From NCBI RefSeq assembly GCF_030316845.1, contig NZ_JASZYS010000010.1:1-64000 (forward strand): a stretch of DNA of 64,000 bases. The letters are read 5' to 3'. The stretch comes from Variovorax davisae (GTDB lineage: Bacteria > Pseudomonadota > Gammaproteobacteria > Burkholderiales > Burkholderiaceae_C). This document shows, piece after piece, positions 60,872 through 64,000 of the stretch; the first letter of the stretch is position 1; each line of letters begins with the position of its first letter. Made by a program: the position numbers and the translations under genes. The notes beneath the pieces were generated by a model. The model searched no databases. It saw only the letters and a list, made by a program, of their open reading frames with translations, and was not told the origin of the DNA.

Positions 60872-61197
60872 CCCACGAACGGACCGAAGAAGACCATCTC
60901 GCTGTCGAGGCCGGCGGCGAGTTCTTCCTGCTTGGGCAATGCATCGATGAACTCGGGCCACGACTGCGCCACATGGCGCGACCACTCGCGCGGGTCGAGC
61001 CGGCTGACCGGGCCCTGGGTGGCCAGGAACTCGAAGCCTTTGGAGGTCAGCTTGGTGACCGCGAGCCGGGTGGCCGACTCGGGGTCCGGCGCCGTCGCGT
61101 AGGCCGACACGTAGGCACCCGCGAGGGTCGACGGCAGGGTGCCGTTCGAGCCCCGGCCGAGCTTGACGTTGACAAGGTACAAGCCGCGCACAGCCAC
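60802..61197 (-). CDS. Hypothetical protein
   Basis: A 131-residue protein with a beta-alpha start (MAVRGLYLVNVKLGRGSNG) and a middle helix-rich part (RDPEWSRHVAQSWPEFIDAL-like). No known domain was recognised. It lies 10 bases after the zinc-finger gene on the same strand, so it may be co-transcribed with ilvE. Its last 70 bases overlap the convergent membrane protein gene, so the C-terminus may be shorter or the gene may be spurious. Confidence 0.5.
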   Translation of the reverse strand: MAVRGLYLVNVKLGRGSNGTLPSTLAGAYVSAYATAPDPESATRLAVTKLTSKGFEFLATQGPVSRLDPREWSRHVAQSWPEFIDALPKQEELAAGLDSEMVFFGPFVGYERRSEGSSPRQESPGACASRR

Positions 61198-61207
61198 CCC
61201 GCCACGC

Positions 61208-61420
61208 TCAGTGGTGGTGGCCCGCCGCCTCGCCGGCCTTGAGGCGGTAGACCGTGCCGCAGTACGGGCACTTGGCCTCGCCGGTGCGCGCGACGTCGAG
61301 GTAGACCTTGGGGTGCGCGCTCCACAGCTGCATGTCGGCCTTGGGGTTCGGGCAGAACACGCCGCCCTGGTCGTTCAGGTCGCGGGCGAGGAGTTCGATG
61401 GTGCTCTTGGGGGTGGACAT
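61208..61420 (-). CDS. CHCC zinc-finger protein
   Basis: A 70-residue protein with a C..H..CxxC metal site: VFCPNPKADMQLWSAHPKVY and AKCPYCGTVYRLKAG, ending GHHH. It belongs to the small zinc-finger family that includes the NDUFS6-like mitochondrial subunit; in bacteria its role is unknown. It is 8 bases after the ilvE stop on the same strand. Confidence 0.85.
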   Translation of the reverse strand: MSTPKSTIELLARDLNDQGGVFCPNPKADMQLWSAHPKVYLDVARTGEAKCPYCGTVYRLKAGEAAGHHH

Positions 61421-61428
61421 CGCTTTTT

Positions 61429-62367
61429 TCAGACCTTGGTGAGCCAGTGGGCGTATTTGGGATTCTTGCCGTTCACGATGTCGAAGAAGGCGCTCTGGAT
61501 CTTCTCGGTGACGGGCCCGCGCGAGCCGATGCCGATCTCGACGCGGTCGAGTTCGCGGATCGGCGTGACCTCGGCCGCGGTGCCGGTGAAGAAGGCTTCA
61601 TCGGCGATGTAGACCTCGTCGCGCGTGATGCGCTTTTGCACCACCTCGAGCCCCAGGTCCTTGCAGATGTGCAGGATGGTGTTGCGCGTGATGCCGTTGA
61701 GCGCGCCGGCCGACAGGTCAGGCGTGTAGACCACGCCACCCTTGACCACGAAGATGTTCTCGCCCGCGCCTTCGGAGACGAAGCCGCTGGCATCGAGCAG
61801 CAGCGCTTCGTCGTAGCCGTCGTCGAGCGCTTCCATGTTGGCCAGGATCGAGTTGCTGTAGTTGCTGACCGCCTTGGCCTGCGTCATCGTGATGTTGACG
61901 TGATGGCGCGTGTAGCTGGAGGTCTTGACGCGGATGCCGCGCTTCATGCCCTCTTCGCCGAGGTAGGCGCCCCAGGCCCAGGCCGCGACCATGGCGTGGA
62001 TCTTGTTGCCCTTGGGGCTGACGCCGAGCTTCTCGGAGCCGATCCAGACCAGCGGGCGCAGGTAGCAGCTGTCGAGCTTGTTTTCGCGCACCACCTGCTT
62101 CTGGGCCTCGTTGACCTGTTCCTGGCTGAACGGGATCTTCATGCGCAGGATCTTGGCGCTGTTGAACAGCCGCTCGGTGTGCTCGGCCAGCCGGAAAATG
62201 GCGGTGCCGTCGACCGTGTGGTAGGCGCGCACGCCCTCGAAGACGCCGCAGCCGTAGTGCAGCGTGTGGCTCAGCACGTGGATCTTGGCGTCGCGCCATT
62301 CCACGAGTTCGCCATCCATCCAGATCTTGCCGTCACGGTCGTCCAGTGCGGGGGGCAGTGCGCTCAT
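61429..62367 (-). CDS. ilvE: Branched-chain amino acid aminotransferase
   Basis: A 312-residue class IV PLP aminotransferase that makes valine, leucine and isoleucine from their keto acids. Start ATG 62367 (MSALPPALDDRDGKIWMDGE) has AAGGAC just before it. The LHYGCGVFEGVRAY motif, the PLP lysine in TQAKAVSNYSNSILA and SEGAGENIFVVKGG are as expected. It is the first gene of the ilvE, zinc-finger, hypothetical run. Confidence 0.95.
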   Translation of the reverse strand: MSALPPALDDRDGKIWMDGELVEWRDAKIHVLSHTLHYGCGVFEGVRAYHTVDGTAIFRLAEHTERLFNSAKILRMKIPFSQEQVNEAQKQVVRENKLDSCYLRPLVWIGSEKLGVSPKGNKIHAMVAAWAWGAYLGEEGMKRGIRVKTSSYTRHHVNITMTQAKAVSNYSNSILANMEALDDGYDEALLLDASGFVSEGAGENIFVVKGGVVYTPDLSAGALNGITRNTILHICKDLGLEVVQKRITRDEVYIADEAFFTGTAAEVTPIRELDRVEIGIGSRGPVTEKIQSAFFDIVNGKNPKYAHWLTKV

Positions 62368-62485
62368 GTCTTTGTCCTTCAACCGGGGGGGTATGTCGCA
62401 AAAGCTTTCGATTTTACGGCGGCGGGCCGGGGGCGTCGGACCGACAATGGTCGGTTTTGCCAACCAGCCAGATAAAAGGGTTTCC

Positions 62486-63478
62486 GTGTCCGTCTTCAAG
62501 AACGTCATCGTCTACCGCATCGAAGCCACGTGGTCGCAGTCGCTCGACCAGGTCGAGCAGGGGCTGGCCACGCAGCGCTTCGTGCCCTGCAGCCCGTCGC
62601 AGGAAAAGGCCGCCGGCTGGGTCGAGCCCCGCGGCCAGGAACACGGCCCGCTGGCCGAATCGGTCGCCGGCCAGTGGCTGCTCGAATACATGGTCGAGAC
62701 CAAGACGCTGCCGGCCTCGGTCGTGCGCCGCAAGGTCGACGAGCGCGCCGCGCAGATCGAGGCCACCACCGGCCGCAAGCCCGGCAAGAAGGAAAAGAAG
62801 GAACTCAAGGAAGAGGTCACCCACGAGTTGCTGCCGCTGGCTTTCACGCGCCATGCGCGGGTCGCGGTGTGGATCGACCCCGCGGCCCGCCGCCTGGTGG
62901 TGAATTCGAGCAATGCCGCGCGCGCCGACGAAGTGGTCACCAGCCTCGTCAAGTCGCTCGACGGCTTCGCGGTGGCGCTGGTCAACTCGCAGGTCGAGCC
63001 CGCGGCGGCGATGTCCGAATGGCTGTCCAGCCAGGAGCCGCCCGCGGGCTTCACGATCGACCGCGAATGCGAGCTCAAGGCCACCGACGAATCGAAGGCC
63101 GTGGTGCGCTACGCCAAGCACCCGCTGGACATCGACGAGGTGCGCGAGCACATCGCCGCCGGCAAGCGCCCGACCCGGCTCGCGATGACCTGGGACGACC
63201 GGGTCTCGTTCGAGCTCACCGAAGGCCTGCAGATCCGCAAGATCGTGTTCCTCGAAGGCACGCTGGACGATGCGCCGGCCGCCTCGGGCAAGGGCAAGGA
63301 AGACGACTTCGATGCCAACGCGGCGATCGCGACCGGCGAACTGGGCCAGCTGGTGCCTGAACTGCTGGACGCCTTGGGCGGCGAGATGAAGCTGGGGACC
63401 GCGGCCGCGGCACCGGCCGCCGCCCCGGCCAAGGCCGGCGCCGAAGAAGCGCTGGTCGACGAGTCGGCCCCGTTCTGA
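62486..63478 (+). CDS. rdgC: Recombination-associated protein RdgC
   Basis: About 330 residues. RdgC is a ring-shaped DNA-binding protein that restrains RecA and supports replication restart. The start GTG 62486 (V/MSVFKNVIVYRI) follows AAGGG by 6 bases and matches the family. Other features: RFVPCSPSQEKAAGWVEPRG, GRKPGKKEKKELKEEVTHEL and TWDDRVSFELTEGLQIRKI. The C-terminal 30 residues (Ala/Pro rich) extend beyond the usual end. Divergent from ilvE, with 118 bases between. Confidence 0.93.
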   Translation: MSVFKNVIVYRIEATWSQSLDQVEQGLATQRFVPCSPSQEKAAGWVEPRGQEHGPLAESVAGQWLLEYMVETKTLPASVVRRKVDERAAQIEATTGRKPGKKEKKELKEEVTHELLPLAFTRHARVAVWIDPAARRLVVNSSNAARADEVVTSLVKSLDGFAVALVNSQVEPAAAMSEWLSSQEPPAGFTIDRECELKATDESKAVVRYAKHPLDIDEVREHIAAGKRPTRLAMTWDDRVSFELTEGLQIRKIVFLEGTLDDAPAASGKGKEDDFDANAAIATGELGQLVPELLDALGGEMKLGTAAAAPAAAPAKAGAEEALVDESAPF

Positions 63479-63487
63479 GGCCGGCCC

Positions 63488-63961
63488 TTACATCGGCGGG
63501 CGCAGCGCGTCCGCCGCGCCGGGCTTGACCGCATCCGCGCTCGGTGCGTCGGCCGCGGCGTCGTCCTCGGCCACTTCCGGCCGGGTCAGCTTCCACTCGA
63601 CCAGCTTGCCGCCCGCGAAGGTGCAATCGACCCAGGAGCCGCCGGCATCGGTCCAGCGGAACAGCTCGGGCTGGGTGTCCTTCGGCGACCGCAGTTCGCC
63701 CAGCGCGCGCGTCATCGCGATCACGTGCAGCAGGGTCACCTTGGGCTTGAGCTTGGCGTTGAGCATCACGGCGCTGGCGACGGTGCCGATCGGCCGGTCG
63801 GCCGCGCGCTTGAGGACCTGCATCGTGCGGTTGAAATGCATCAGCAGGAACATGACGATCGCGCCGCCGACCAGCGCCACGCCGCCCCAGCTGTAGCTGC
63901 GCCAGGCCAGGCCGAGCAGCACCAGGCCGCCGACGGGAACGAGGATTCTTCCGAAATTCAT
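63488..63961 (-). CDS. Small membrane protein of unknown function
   Basis: A 157-residue protein: two N-terminal membrane helices (about 5-20 and 26-42), then a cytosolic part with MQVLKRAADRPIGTVASAVM, a domain containing RWTDAGGSWVDCTFAGGKLV, and a low-complexity Ala/Pro/Asp tail. I do not recognise a characterised family. Convergent with rdgC, stop codons 9 bases apart. The 39 bases to its right run to the end of the window. Confidence 0.7.
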   Translation of the reverse strand: MNFGRILVPVGGLVLLGLAWRSYSWGGVALVGGAIVMFLLMHFNRTMQVLKRAADRPIGTVASAVMLNAKLKPKVTLLHVIAMTRALGELRSPKDTQPELFRWTDAGGSWVDCTFAGGKLVEWKLTRPEVAEDDAAADAPSADAVKPGAADALRPPM

Positions 63962-64000
63962 GGGCTGGATTGTCGCTCGGCCGCCCGGCGGCTTGACCGC

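Overview
The window looks like a chromosomal segment of a high-GC betaproteobacterium of the Comamonadaceae (Variovorax/Ramlibacter-like). GC is about 70% in most genes. The strand order rpsL-rpsG-fusA-tuf, the divergent mreBCD-mrdA / gatCAB arrangement, the Asp-type HemB and the MlaE-type permease with a built-in STAS domain all fit that group. This placement is by gene content and recalled family features, not by a database search. No rRNA, tRNA, CRISPR array or transposase was seen.

Layout. 1-3418: end of the str operon (tuf partial, fusA, rpsG, rpsL). 3591-9894: PBP5-type carboxypeptidase, small hydrolase, 2Fe-2S thioredoxin-like ferredoxin, VanZ-like protein, HemJ, a promoter-to-terminator RNA unit, HemB and CorA. 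10040-16112: two paralogous small secreted proteins, a LysR regulator and a set of small-molecule enzymes (amidohydrolase, dienelactone hydrolase, HCCA-isomerase-like DsbA protein, SDR, MarC, phosphodiesterase). 16135-19791: a Mla-type lipid transport operon. 19995-24252: methylmalonate-semialdehyde dehydrogenase, a GMC oxidoreductase, tandem terminators and a TauE/SafE permease. 24256-33841: elongasome genes (mreB, mreC, mreD, mrdA), the amidotransferase gatCAB, a DUF4124-like protein and pyrE, then xthA.

34638-48974 is the most striking part: 14 minus-strand genes in two adjacent operons that together look like a scavenging system for biuret-type nitrogen compounds. It encodes a biuret-hydrolase-like enzyme, a second cysteine hydrolase (possible triuret hydrolase), a formamidase, an AtzE/AtzG pair, an allophanate hydrolase, two complete ABC importers of different families and a GntR/FCD regulator. 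Both operons start downstream of nearly the same palindrome, TCTTGNNTACAAGA, which I infer to be the regulator's operator. No cyanuric acid hydrolase (AtzD) and no AtzH are present, so the carboxybiuret substrate of AtzEG may come from another source.

49000-51560 is a lower-GC island (GNAT, two small unknown proteins, an L,D-transpeptidase remnant and a KdsA of the metal-independent gamma-proteobacterial type). 51610-53790: AmpG and a FitAB/VapBC-type toxin-antitoxin pair with a perfect inverted-repeat operator. 53886-57534: a ketosynthase, chain-length-factor and flavin-halogenase-like trio, followed by an OmpR/EnvZ-type two-component system. 59648-63961: O-antigen-ligase-like protein, a hypothetical protein, a CHCC zinc-finger protein, branched-chain aminotransferase, RdgC and a small membrane protein.
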